Shown here in pieces: positions 12,589-24,305 of a stretch of 64,000 bases of DNA. The DNA lies in assembly GCA_907165275.2 (NCBI GenBank), contig OU015653.1, forward strand, positions 8,462,001 to 8,526,000, written 5' to 3'. Within the stretch, counting starts at the first letter, position 1. Every line of letters begins with the position of its first letter. The stretch is from Zygaena filipendulae. Taxonomy: Eukaryota > Arthropoda > Insecta > Lepidoptera > Zygaenidae. Made by a program: the position numbers and the translations under genes. The notes beneath the pieces were generated by a model. The model was not told the origin of the DNA, did no database searches, and was given only the letters and a program-made list of their open reading frames with translations.

Positions 12589-14869
12589 TGATGAAGATAA
12601 GTATACGTAGCAATATTAATAAAATAACATAAATATCTCTTTTTTAAGTTTCAAATGGATATTGTACGAAAAAAAACTGTGTTATACTATAACATAAATA
12701 TGTTAGGTATATAAATAATTCTGTACCAGGTCCAAAAAGTTTCTGATTTTAAATAAATATTTAAAAAAAAACAAGGAAGAAAAAAGTATCGAAGCAATTT
12801 TTGAGGCATTCCGAAGAAAAGCCGTCTTCATTGATGCGACTAGGCACGACTAGGTTTAATAAGTTATAGGCAAAGACATTCTATTGAGTATAGGTAAGTT
12901 ACAGAGTAGAGAGAAGAAAAACACTTTTAAGACTTAATAATATTATTTCAACAGTATTATAAAGTTCAACCTCTTGTCAAAATCATCCACTTCTATGTAG
13001 TTTTTAAGCCAGCTGCGGCCGTGCTAACAAAAACTATGTTTGTAATAATCTCAGCAATATGATAATTTAAAGTAAAGTTTCTGAAATTACGCACTATGAG
13101 TAAGTCACCACTATATTTAATGTAAGATTTATACATACTCATATTTATTATAAGCGTAGAGTATGAAGGAATACGGACAAAAATACAATAAAGTCACAAT
13201 AAAGTGTTTATGTGCCGTATAAAAGTTACCCGATCGGAGAACCTATATTTTATTGGAAGCCGCTGAACCCAATTACACATGAAAGGTTCGTCATGATCTG
13301 AGATATTTTATTTTCTTTCCATACCAATAAAACGTTATCAAGTGATTTATGTGCCAGCTAGAAGAGTAAATTTGTGATACAACGTAAGTTCTCAAATCAA
13401 TTACTGAGAATTCTGTATTTAAAATATGGCAAACCTTTAATTGGATTTACTGGTATCAATTAACCAATCATTAATAAAGAAAAAAAAGCTGCGTCAATAG
13501 GTATTACAACCATTTTTTTGATAGTAAAGATACTTTAACTAATTTAGGGATTCGGAATAAAAAAAAATTATGGGTACTTTGATTAATTTGTATACCTACC
13601 TACATACGTATTTAAATTTGTTGTAAAATTATCATCATAAATCTGTCAACGCCTTGTAAAATTCCTATTGATTTATCGATAGAAGTATCCAAGAGGCCAA
13701 AACACGAAGGTACCTACCCCACACAATGCTATTTTTTTTGGGACCCTAACTCACCACAGACAAATCTATAAAATATATCCTCAAATTTTACATCACCTAG
13801 ATTGACTTTTCTTTAATTTAAAACTGAATAGACCTCTGCATGTCTCTCCTGAGAAAAAGTTAGAGTGGTAACTCATAAACACGCGTGTATGTAACGAAAC
13901 TTCTATAAAAAAACATATAATAGGTATGAACTTTGTGAATCTTCACAAATTCCATTAAAAAAGTCGAGAAAGTCTATCCGCATGTCTAAACAAGCGACTT
14001 CAATAATAATTATATTATGTATTACGAAATCTCTATGAAGAGGTTTTACTTATTCCCACCGCGCGTGGAAGTTTCACTTCAGAAACTCATAACAGTATTA
14101 TCTCAATGTGGAACTATATTATATTATATTTATTTATGTACTTATTATTAAAAAAACCGAAGTCAGTCAAGTTTTTAGCCTCGATAAAGTTAATGCCTAT
14201 AAGATACGTGGCGTCTCGCGAGAATTTAATCGGAATCTGCGATTGTCAATCAATAAACCTTAGCCAAGTGAATCACTTTGTGATTTTCTGTAGTTTCATA
14301 TGGACATTCCATTTCACTTTTCAGCAACACGTAAAATACAATGGATTAAATATTAAACAAAATAATCAAAGAAAAGTTTGTTATTTTCTGCTTTCTTTTA
14401 TTGCTGAACGATGGTTAAACTATAATATTAAACTTCGGTGAAAAAATTTCGCCATATACCTATGTTTTAAAACAATATAACCACTAGATAAGAGTTTATT
14501 TCACCAACTAGAGCAAAATACGATCAAAATTAAATATGGATTATCCATATTTATTTAACGATCGATAAACGTTGGTATTGGCCCGTGATAAAAGTGACCA
14601 GGTTAATAATTTATTGGGCATACCGAGCAGAAACTTGGTCAAAATAAACATGAATGGCTGCCTTATTGGAGCTTGATTTAATGCGGTCAATAAAACAGTA
14701 ACTAACCTTATATAAATTACTAAACAAATAAATAACGTCAGTGGTCGTCAAACTCTACATATCTCAAGACGAGCATTCCATTACCGTTTTAATATTGTTT
14801 TATGAGACTTTTCTTACTAGGTATATATTTTATTTTATCTCTTCTAAGACTTGTATAATGTAATCTAAG

Positions 14870-15235
14870 AAAAGAAAGGTTCTGATGCTAAAGAACCAAG
14901 CCCATAAGGGTGCAACGTAAGATGACCCTGCACGTTTATCAAACGAGGTGCTGCCGTGGGCATAATGACCACGCTTGGATATTCTGATTATTATGGACGC
15001 TAAAGTCTATGAAGGCGTTAAGAGCGAGCGACAGCCCTGCATACGAAATTAGTGTATACCAAGAGTGCCAAGAACAACAGAGTGTACTATCAGCGCTTTG
15101 TTACCATTCTGCTAAGTTTTAAAAATTTCCGAAGATTCAATTGAAGCCTGTTTTTGAACGAAACATCCCAGTAGATATAGCCAAGACTGTTCCTTGAGCA
15201 TTTTTTCTTATGAAGTGATACAACCTTCTATTTGT
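14870..15235. other. Unassigned stretch of mixed composition, possible old transposon
   Basis: More balanced base composition than its surroundings and no intact frame. The segment near 15193-15232 (TTTTTTCTTATGAAGTGATA) resembles one near 62600-62635 (TTTTTCTTATGAAAGATACA). The family is not recognised. Confidence 0.2.
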
Positions 15236-16914
15236 GTTCTTTTCAATTTTGAGGCAGTATTTACGTAAATTTGTACTGTAAGATATATGTATATCCCTAT
15301 TATCCATTTTTTACCACCGACTTTAAAGATTTTAGTGTATTTTCTTTATTATAACCGAGATTATATTCCGAAAATTTATGTTATAAAGCTATAGAGAGGC
15401 AGCGACTAATCACGAATGGGATCATTAAATTGAAGTAATAACTCTCTTACATAGTAGCGAACACACATAAAGACCCATAATAATTCTTTTTGGGATCCTT
15501 TGTATCTGACCAGCAAGATTGATGGAAGCGCTCCTTAGGTGGGCCTTGTTAATAAGCTTTCAATACCTCACCGTAGCATTCAAAATAATAATCAGTTACT
15601 TTAGTTTTGAACTAAATTCAATTAGCTTCTTGAAGTCCAGACTTATTTATCATTGATTAATTAATGAGTATCTCAATGATTTGTAGTAGAAGTAGGAAAG
15701 TAATCGAAGTGATCTTTCATTTTCAGGGAAAATAATAATTAATATGTATTTTCCTAGGTTTTAAGTTGTCTCTTACATAGATACTCTATATACATAATGT
15801 TACTAATATCAGTCTCATTGCAAACATGTAGGTACCTAACAGTAAGCAATATTAGTGTGAATACAGTCATCTTCGTATTTATAATAAGAGTACCTAAGTA
15901 AAGTATAATATTTAACTCTGTCACCGAGACAAATTTCCTTAATTATTCTATTTTTTAGTTTTCTCATTTATTCAATAAAATTTATGTATGTTTGCATAGT
16001 GTACCTAGGACAAGTCTATTTTTAAAAGTAGATTTATTCATCACTTATCATTTAGTCACTATGAAATTCACAACGCAACCTTACTTTGCTTATTATACAT
16101 GCGAGTGACATCTTCATGTTTTAACTGAAACATTCATATTATGATTGAAGCATTGTTGTGTTCTGTTGAAACACCTGCGGAAACAAGGTGCCACTGCATG
16201 TAGGTAGTCATTTCACGGGAGGAAAAATAATCGTTGTTATTTATTTATATTCACTCACAGCTTGCTAATTGTTTCCGATCGAAAGCAAAACCTTGCAATC
16301 CGTGCTAAATGCTTATAAAGTAAAAAATCTCAATAAAAACTTCAGTAAAGTAATCGTACAATGAGTAGATAATAATAAAAAGGAACAGACGTTCAATAAC
16401 CATATTATGCTTTACCTAACGAAAGTATATTTTATAAGACAGTTATTAGCCGTGAGAAAGGAGAACCTTTAGCCATCATTAAAAAGAGACGATAATTTGA
16501 CAAGACATGACAGCTAATATTATAATGTGTTGAAATTGATTTGTGTGTTGAAATGGTATTTAATTGAGACGGAATCAATAAGTCACCGCTTTCCTGATGT
16601 GGAACTTTTTCATTGTACTTGTTAGTTTCATAGAATATAATTATAAATGTAATAAAGTAGAAGCTTTTGTTACATTTATAATCACAAGAATCAAAATCCT
16701 CATTTCCAGTAGAAGCATTAGAAGTTATTCAATTATTATCATTTCATCTCACGCACGTATAACAAAGCAAATATCATTTGAACTTGTGCCTATCGCTGTG
16801 CCGAATAACAAAGGCAAGAAGCTAACGAGACAGGGATCTATTTAAAATGTCTTTAATCGTATATGGCTTTTATGGTTGCATTTAACACGATTATTATATT
16901 TAAGAGGCCTCTTG

Positions 16915-17015
16915 TGACTTGCACTTCATGCGTTACTGTGGCGGCCCCGCGCCCGGAGCGAGGTGTCGAATAATAGCTACAAGTTTCGAGTGATTGATTA
17001 ATGACACACCCGGCG
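16915..17015. promoter_or_regulatory. GC-rich unique patch upstream of the CFAP99-like gene
   Basis: A GC-rich core (GTGGCGGCCCCGCGCCCGGA) sits in AT-rich DNA about 350-430 bases before the ORF start, next to TGATTGATTAATGACA, a homeodomain-type AT motif. It could be a promoter-proximal or an eyg enhancer element; no direct proof. Confidence 0.25.
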
Positions 17016-17352
17016 AAAACAGACTAGCTACCTAATTAAATACTGATCTTTTGACGGCATTCAAATGAGTGGAGGAAATATAATATTACTATGGGCAGCC
17101 GAAATTTTACTACTGATTGGTTTTATTCTACTTTTGAGTAGATTCTGATGTTGGAAAGGAATTTAAATTAGATCGTTATCACTGCATAATATTAAAAACT
17201 TTTTATACAGAATGATAGGCCGTCATACAATGAAGCAATAAAAAAAAATGTGACGAACCACATGTAACCAAAAAATTATCTGTCAATTTGTATTTTGTGT
17301 CATGTTTTTATTTCGTGTATGAAATTGAACAATCCTAGTAAACCTCTTAAAA

Positions 17353-19131
17353 ATGGTTTACTATTACACATCTAGTAATGTTAAAATGTTGAAAAATATC
17401 ATATTTAATTTCGAGACTACGCCTGATGTTTCACCTTACGAATATATGAAAACTTATATTGAAAAATGTCCAGATAATATAGACGACACGAAACTTGCAT
17501 GGATAGCGGAAACATTTTTAAGTATACAAAAACATGAAAAGTTCTTGAAAGCTATTGCTTCCCATTTATCAGAACAACTCTCATTGCAGGATCAAAATTA
17601 CTTGATCATTGTGTTGCATGCTGTAACTTTTCAGATCGAACCAAACAACATGCAGCACTTATATAAATGTATTTTTAACCTAAGTAAGCCTTTGTTAAAT
17701 ACGTTTACAAACTTTTTGAGTAATAATGAAATGCTTGCTATTATATCACAAATAGCTCAGTCTGACTATGATACTACGTACATCACCGAAAAAATAGTAA
17801 GCCCACTCTTTGCATGGCAGCCGTATATTAGTGAAATGGCACATAACTATGCAGAGTATGTCAAAAAAATAGAGAGCCGAAAGATCAAGCTTCCTGTTAT
17901 ACCTATCCAGCCCAATATTTTAAACAGAAAATCTAAAGAACCAGCTCCAGTTTTTACTCAGCCCTCTGTACCTGTGACGCCACCAAATTCTTTAGGTACC
18001 AAAAGTAAAAGGGTACTTACAAGAAGCGCCATCGACAGAAAGTTAAAACATGTACATGAGCAAAATAAACAAAGGGCATCAAACTTATTACATGATGTAA
18101 AAAATAGGGAGTTTCATTTCGCGCAAGTAAAATCAGATAAATATTACAGAAGAATTTCAGAGATCAAAAATGAAATCGAATCTTCTGCAAAACCTTTACA
18201 AAAACTTAGGCAATTTTCTCTTAAAAATACAGTTCCACAAGTGAAAGAGACTAATGCAACCGTAAAAAGAATGAAGAAACGGATACAAATTACAGAACAA
18301 GAAGAAGTGCAGTGGTTGCAAAATGTCGTGAACAACTGTAGAAATACAGCAAAAATTGAAGAGATCGAAGAACAAGATCGTCAGGAAAGAGAAAGAGAAA
18401 GACTTTTAGATATAGAGAAAAAGCATTTAATGGGTCAAATATCCCATGAGGAAGCATTACTTGCAAAGAAAAAAATATTTGAAGAAAATAAAAAGAAGTA
18501 TGAAGAATTTCTGAAAGAAAAAGAAATTTGGAGTGAAGAAATTGAAAAGTGGAAAAAACATCAGATGGAGAAAAACAATAGACATATTGAAAGACTTTCT
18601 TTGATTGAGCTTAATTTATTAGAGGCTAAAAACGAAATTGCTAATAAAAGGAAAGAAAATGTGGAGAAATTAAAAAAAGAATCAGAAATATTGAGAGCAA
18701 AGGCTATGAAAGCTAAACAAGAAGAACTAGAAAGGAAAATAAATATGATTAAAGAAATCAAAATCTTAGCTATGATTGCCAAAAAAGCCCGGATTCCAAA
18801 GATAATTGATTTAACAGAAACATCTGGAGTTGGCTTGTTATGCGAAATGTCAATGGCGGAATTGCAAGAGAGAATAAATGGAATGAAAATGACCTTAAAA
18901 GAAGAATTGGATAATAAAAAGAAAATTATCAAAGAAGAAAAGGTTGCCTCGAAGCGAGAATTGATTGAGTCAAAGGAAGTAATTAAAAATTTTGTAAAAG
19001 AACGGGCTGATATACGTAAACATAACAAGAAGTTAAATGTTAATGGAGTTAATCCATCAAAAGAAATTGAAGATTTGAAGAAGATTTTGGAGGAAAAACG
19101 AAAACTTCGAATGAAATTGAGTACTCAATGA
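17353..19131 (+). CDS. CFAP99-like coiled-coil (axonemal) protein, intronless
   Basis: A 592-residue open frame without introns. The start is chosen at AAAATGG, a good insect context; the next Met is at residue 11. Residues 1 to about 180 look alpha-helical and globular. About 185-215 is a Pro-rich linker (PVFTQPSVPVTPPNS). From about 215 to the end it is highly charged, Lys/Glu-rich coiled coil. A distinctive motif at about 482-508 (PKIIDLTETSGVGLLCEMS followed by MAELQERI) resembles, from memory, the C-terminal conserved motif of cilia- and flagella-associated protein 99. If correct it acts in motile axonemes, which in insects means mainly sperm flagella, so testis expression is expected. 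It lies convergent to eyg and is unlikely to share its function. Single-exon structure suggests either intron loss or a retrocopy; the frame is intact. The coding status is firm; the family name is moderate. Confidence 0.65.
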   Translation: MVYYYTSSNVKMLKNIIFNFETTPDVSPYEYMKTYIEKCPDNIDDTKLAWIAETFLSIQKHEKFLKAIASHLSEQLSLQDQNYLIIVLHAVTFQIEPNNMQHLYKCIFNLSKPLLNTFTNFLSNNEMLAIISQIAQSDYDTTYITEKIVSPLFAWQPYISEMAHNYAEYVKKIESRKIKLPVIPIQPNILNRKSKEPAPVFTQPSVPVTPPNSLGTKSKRVLTRSAIDRKLKHVHEQNKQRASNLLHDVKNREFHFAQVKSDKYYRRISEIKNEIESSAKPLQKLRQFSLKNTVPQVKETNATVKRMKKRIQITEQEEVQWLQNVVNNCRNTAKIEEIEEQDRQERERERLLDIEKKHLMGQISHEEALLAKKKIFEENKKKYEEFLKEKEIWSEEIEKWKKHQMEKNNRHIERLSLIELNLLEAKNEIANKRKENVEKLKKESEILRAKAMKAKQEELERKINMIKEIKILAMIAKKARIPKIIDLTETSGVGLLCEMSMAELQERINGMKMTLKEELDNKKKIIKEEKVASKRELIESKEVIKNFVKERADIRKHNKKLNVNGVNPSKEIEDLKKILEEKRKLRMKLSTQ

Positions 19132-19142
19132 ATATAACACTT

Positions 19143-19148
19143 AATAAA
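19143..19148 (+). terminator. Polyadenylation signal AATAAA (proximal) of CFAP99-like gene
   Basis: AATAAA begins 12 bases after the stop codon; a second AATAAA lies at 19261-19266. The second leaves a more usual 3' UTR of about 150 bases and may be the one used. Confidence 0.4.
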
Positions 19149-19834
19149 GCGTTTCCAGTATCGACTAGAAGTAGTGTTGATGTTTAAATGATGTTTTTAT
19201 AATTTTTAATGACAATTATTTGTTTATCGACAGTACAAAAAAAATTGGCTATTTATTCCTAATAAACTTTGCTTAGTAAAAATATTTATGTAAATTAATG
19301 TTAATTGGTAATGGGTAAACTCACGAACTGCCGGTGTAAAAAATTATTTCACCTATAAAATGCTATACTATCTCTGATTGACATCTAGGAAACTCTTATC
19401 TTGAAACAAAGGGTCCCCGTAGAGCTGTTCAGCTATTTAGTACATAATTATGCAGTTACCGATATTTTAGGTAGTTTTGGTCTTGAAATTAGAGATAGGA
19501 TACTTTCATCCTGATATAAAGAGTACCTGTGGGGATTTTGAAATACACATATATAAGTACCTACACATTTTTTTTTTTCAGATATCTCTTCATTATAGCC
19601 AATTGCTCAAATATTATGTTGATTTAATGTTTAATGTCCGAATACATTCAGTAATTAAATGAGTATTTTGCAATCAATAATAATCCAATACAGGTACTTC
19701 AAACATTCACCTAAGGCTATATTGCTTCAATAAATCTGATGCGCAGCATTAAATGAAGATATCCTGTAAAAAGATTAAATATTTTTTGTAGAGCTAGATA
19801 TGATAATGCATATTATTTTTATTTTAATGAATAA

Positions 19835-20144
19835 TCTATACTATAATAAAAGAGTAAAATCCGCGATTCTGTACATTGAATATTTTTATCTAAAATTGAG
19901 AGGGGTGATAAAAGATTACTCTTCTTTTATCCAAGCCCAAAAAAAAAGTTTTTAAAATTCTTTTCTGTCTATCTGTCTGTTGATAATCTCCGCAGCTACT
20001 GAACTGATTGTCATGCGGTTTTCACAGGTAGATTAAGCTTAGCCTGGAGCTACATATAGGCTTTGTTTCATTGAAATCGGATGCCGGGAAAAAAATGTTG
20101 TATAAAAACCTTACATGCGGGTGAAACCGCGGGGCACAGCTAGT
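19835..20144 (+). mobile_element. Helitron-like element, subfamily B, copy 1
   Basis: Runs from TCTATACTATAATAAAAGAG to GGTGAAACCGCGGGGCACAG and CTAGT. Nearly identical to 23815-24107 apart from about 20 extra bases near 19915 (ACTCTTCTTTTATCC region) and a few substitutions. Confidence 0.7.
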
Positions 20145-20814
20145 AGAAAATATGCATTAACTTAACCAATGTTAACAAAACAATTATTCAAAGATTTCAA
20201 CAAAGATTTCATTTGGTGTAAAGGTGGGTATACCATTATTTACCAACATGCACCAAATATTATTTGTAACCACAGGTTTTCAGTTTTATAAACAATTTCG
20301 AAGACTACTTCAAAATTTTATTTTTAGTTCTATGGCATAGTCAGATAGTACTTGGTCATTTTGTGCATCTTAGCAGCAAGAATAATAATGTCTTCAGGCA
20401 TCTTTAAATGAAAGCACAAATATGAATCACTGACTCAGTTAAATAGTAACGTACTGAAATAATATTTCATTCTCAAAAGAAAAAGGAATATTTTTTTAAT
20501 ATTGTAACAATAAAGTAATATTTATTTTGAGCAAAATTATAAATTAAGCTCCACCAACTGACTAATATCTTTTAGATCATTTGGTAAAGTGAAAAACGTT
20601 AAAACAATTTAATTTATTTAAAAAAAAACACCTAATTTTAATGCCACCATAAGATCTATAAGACCCAATAACATATTCTTGACGTAATAGAGTCCTCGCG
20701 ACAATAGGCACCTACTTACATCTATGTTCGAAACTTAAAAAGCCTAGTAGATATAATTTGGATTAGGGCAATAAATAAGCTGTCTCTCGTTCATTTGTAT
20801 CGGCGTATAATTTA

Positions 20815-21010
20815 AATTCTTTAACGCCAATGTTCAAGATTACGCGGCGAGATAGAGGCGCGGGCGCCCGTGTCGCTGCGACAACCACCAAATAAATTTA
20901 TATTTCCGACCGGGAACGGGTTGACTTCTCGCTTTGTAGATAATTCCACCGGTAACGTTGAATGACTCTATTAACAGCTTCCCTTTTCGGGATAAATATC
21001 GTTGTTGTGC
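20815..21010. promoter_or_regulatory. GC-richer unique block, candidate regulatory DNA
   Basis: Contains GGCGCGGGCGCCCGTGTCGC and ACCGGGAACGGGTTGAC in a region with no recognisable repeat. Position is intergenic, 3' of both genes. Function is inferred from composition only. Confidence 0.2.
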
Positions 21011-22324
21011 CTTGTCAATGTGTCGCTCTGTACCAATTTATAGTGTTATTTTTTTTTTGTTGTAATAAATTGGAGAATCAATTAATTGTAATAAATCCAG
21101 TAATATAGAATCATTAAATTTATTTATTTATTTATTAATTTACATATTAATATTGATTACATATTAATGAATCAAATATTTAAAATAATACACATAGGCA
21201 ATAGGTATATATATGCTTAATGCTATTAGTATTGTCATATTTTTATTACCTAGGTAGGTACCTACTTATAATTTCTACAAAAACATTATTATAGTCTGGC
21301 ATTATTATCGATGTACCTAATCCATAGAAAATGTAACATCTAAAGTTAAATTGCAATTTCATACGACCTTTTGTAGAGTTCAGAAAAGATGAATCACAAT
21401 AATTTATCAGTAAAGTAAGAAATTAGGAAAAAAATAGCAACAATTTGATTTTAATTAAAGTTAATCAAAATATTTACTATGTGCCAGGTTTTTAACAGCG
21501 GGAAAATGTTAATTTATTTTCTCTGAGCACGTTAAAAGAATCTAAATGAGTCTATACTATGAATACGGGCCGTCGTTCCGAGATTAACCCGATAAGAGTA
21601 AAACGTCAATAACCACCTAATTGGGAGAGAACACTTGAGCCACAAACAACCCGAGACCCGTCCCGAGTGAGAAACAAATAAATATTGTAGCACACTACGA
21701 GATAATTCGTGTGATAACTTAATGTGCTTACATTATTCCAATCTGCTCATGGTTTTATGGGAAACTACGACATATCTTGGGTTTCACCAGTGATTTATTA
21801 AGAATATTCATAAAGTAAGTGATGCAAATAGGTTGATATGTAGGTAAGTATCTAAGTTTGAGTGTTTATCTTGTAAAAGTAAATCCGCATTTCCGTTATT
21901 GTGATTAAACTGTGCTGGGTGCATAATTTTAAATAGGTACTTAAAAACCGGCATTGTTTCCCGTAGGTACTCACCAAAACACCAAGCATAAAAATAAGTT
22001 TGGTCTTAAGCAAACCTAATAAATATTATATCTACCGATTCGTAGGTACACATTTTTTTTTCCAAAAAACATTTCTTACGCAGTTTATAAATGTTAATTT
22101 AGGTCGAGAAGAAATCTCAATCACGTTATGATGTGAAACTTTTTATTATTGCCGACCGCTTTACGGTTGTTCGATTATATTGCATTGCTCAGCCAATTTG
22201 CATATGAATAATACGTAAACTAAATGTGAAAATGATGTCATAATTTCCTTTCGTTATTTTGCAACCTTTTTGATCGTATTTCTTTGGATTTTTTATTAAA
22301 CTTCTATTATTTATTATTATTATA

Positions 22325-22519
22325 CTAGCTGCGCCCCGCGGTTTCACCCACGTGAGTTTCGGAATTCCCGCAGGAACTCCCTTTAGGGGGATGAAAAATA
22401 GATAGTAGCCGATTCTCAGACCTACTGAATATACATAGAACATTTCATGAGAATCGGTCAAGCCGTTTCGGAGGAGTATGGTAACGAACATTGTGACAGG
22501 AGAATTTTATATATTAGAT
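22325..22519 (-). mobile_element. Lep1-like element
   Basis: ACTAGCTGCGCCCCGCGGTT, TTTCGGAATTCCCGCAGGAA and GAGAATCGGTCAAGCCGTTT, ending near TATATTAGAT. Confidence 0.65.
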
Positions 22520-23814
22520 TTTTTTTTTTATTTATTTACCAAAAATGTACATGGCACATTACAAGAGTCTGCCAAACTGCATAGCAGTTTGTCGGCAGAT
22601 AGGTATTTTCAAACCGTGGGACATTGCAGTAGGTAATGCACTGTTCAGAGTCGACTGTCGACTGGATCGTCTGGACGGCGACGATCCGGCGCTTCAAACG
22701 ACTCACAAAATTTATAGTTATTGGTCGAGCGCGCGTACACGCATCCACACTCCGCGCCTATTAACGACCTTACAACTTTATCGGGTCGGCACTCGGCACT
22801 CGGTAGGTAGGTACACTATTCCGACAAACGTAATGCCTTTATACTGCCTATATTCTGCTTTTTACGATATTTCATTAAATTTGATGTTTTGATTTGTATG
22901 ACATCTTTATTTTATAGTTTTGTAGACATTGATTACTTTATTAGAGTATTTCTATAAAAGTTCGAAATACTTAAGTACTTAAATTCATCATCATATCTAA
23001 CTAGGTATTATGTTGTGTGTTGAGGAATATTGTAAGCTTAGGTGAAATTATGATATTAAATTGAAAAGTTTGAAAACTTGGTTGGCTAGATAATGCCAAA
23101 AGGCAACGCACTTTCTTCTTTGTACGAAATTTCACAATTTTATTTTAAATAGATGAAATTGAGATAATTTCCCTTTTATTTTAACAACTGATTCTGTTTT
23201 AACTTGAAGCATATAAACTACAGGTACGATAAAACATTGTGATGAGAATAGGTAGGTACCTACATCAATTTTCGTTTTTGCTCAGATTTCTGCTTTCACC
23301 AAGTTGATTGTCAATATCCGGGAAGGACCCAGCCGGGACTTTATTTAATAACAATGGGTAAAAAAGGATAATTGTCTCACATGATATGATTGTAAAAGTT
23401 AAGAATCATGAAGCAACTTTTGTTAACGTTATAAGAAAGAGGGTTAATGACAGGATTCGAAACGCGTTTTTTGTATTTGTATTTTAATAACTATAATCTC
23501 GATTTACATTTTGCAGCTAATTAATTAATGTTTTTTTTTTTTGTAAGCATTGCGTAGCATAGATAAGAATGCAATGAATCATTAAGCATTCCGATGGTGA
23601 GAGCGCTTGACAAGTTACACTACTAAATTTTCACAATATTTTTTTTAATTTTGTCATTACTCCGAGACAAGATCGATCACGCAACGATAAAACGTACCCT
23701 ACACACAGAGGTAGTACCTCCATACAAGCCCAAAAGCCCGGCTTGCCTAGCTAAAATACTAATACCTACCTGTTTATCAATTTATATAATAAATATAAAC
23801 ATATCTATCTATCT

Positions 23815-24107
23815 TCTATACTATAATAAAAGAGTAGAATCCGCGATTCTGTACATTGAATATTTTTACCTAAAATTGAGAGGGGTGATAAAAGAAAAAA
23901 AGTTATTAAAATTCTTTTCTGTCTGTCTGTCTGTCTGTTCGCGATAATATCCGCATCTACTGAACCGATTGTCATGCAGTTTTCACAGGTAGATTAAGCT
24001 TTGCCTGGAGCTACATATAGGCTTTGTTTCATTGAAATTGGATGTCGGGAAAAAAAATTGTTGTATAAAAACCTTTCATGCGGGTGAAACCGCGGGGCAC
24101 AGCTAGT
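23815..24107 (+). mobile_element. Helitron-like element, subfamily B, copy 2
   Basis: Same ends as the copy at 19835 (TCTATACTATAATAAAAGAG start, GGGCACAGCTAGT end), with a (CTGT)n tract at about 23920-23938 before CGCGATAATATCCGC. Confidence 0.7.
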
Positions 24108-24251
24108 AATATAATATAACACATACTTTTACATGACTGTAGTCAAATGGCAAATTACAGAAATTTTCGGGAGTTCTTAATTGAACTATCAGAAAAGAAA
24201 GAAAATAGATAAAACCTATAGTAAAAGGTATAGTAATAAATTTGAACAGGT

Positions 24252-24305
24252 TATCTGGAAGAGGTCGCTAGTAAAACGATGCGACCCCCTTTTGAATACC
24301 TTAAT
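24252..24305 (+). mobile_element. LINE 3' tail fragment
   Basis: ATCTGGAAGAGGTCGCTAGT followed by CGATGCGACCCCCTTTTG, matching the tail recurring at 8025 and 45738. Confidence 0.45.

Larger units (their letters stand above)
1..17352. other. Intergenic region left of the CFAP99-like gene
   Basis: No coding region is supported. The stretch holds Lep1-like elements (2330, 3459, 4485, 5931, 9001, 12425), three bounded TIR elements (6943-7447, 8323-8599, 11975-12206), a TA microsatellite (5211-5274), a LINE tail (about 8025-8135) and a few GC-richer unique patches (about 1545-1720, 9345-9430, 16915-17010). Between 12600 and 17350 I recognise almost no repeats. Confidence 0.7.

Noticed and set aside
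14106..14441. 111-codon plus-strand frame
   Set aside because: AT-driven composition, no recognisable domain, no promoter or poly(A) pattern; likely chance.
18561..19028. 155-codon minus-strand frame inside the CFAP99-like gene
   Set aside because: Antisense of Lys/Glu coiled-coil codons, giving a Phe/Leu/Ser-rich product; no independent support.
22545..22892. 115-codon plus-strand frame
   Set aside because: Lies in a GC-richer unique patch but the product shows no domain and an overlapping opposite frame is equally open.
23915..23940. CTGT repeats resembling a short CRISPR-like array
   Set aside because: Simple tandem repeat within a Helitron-like element; eukaryotic context and no spacers.
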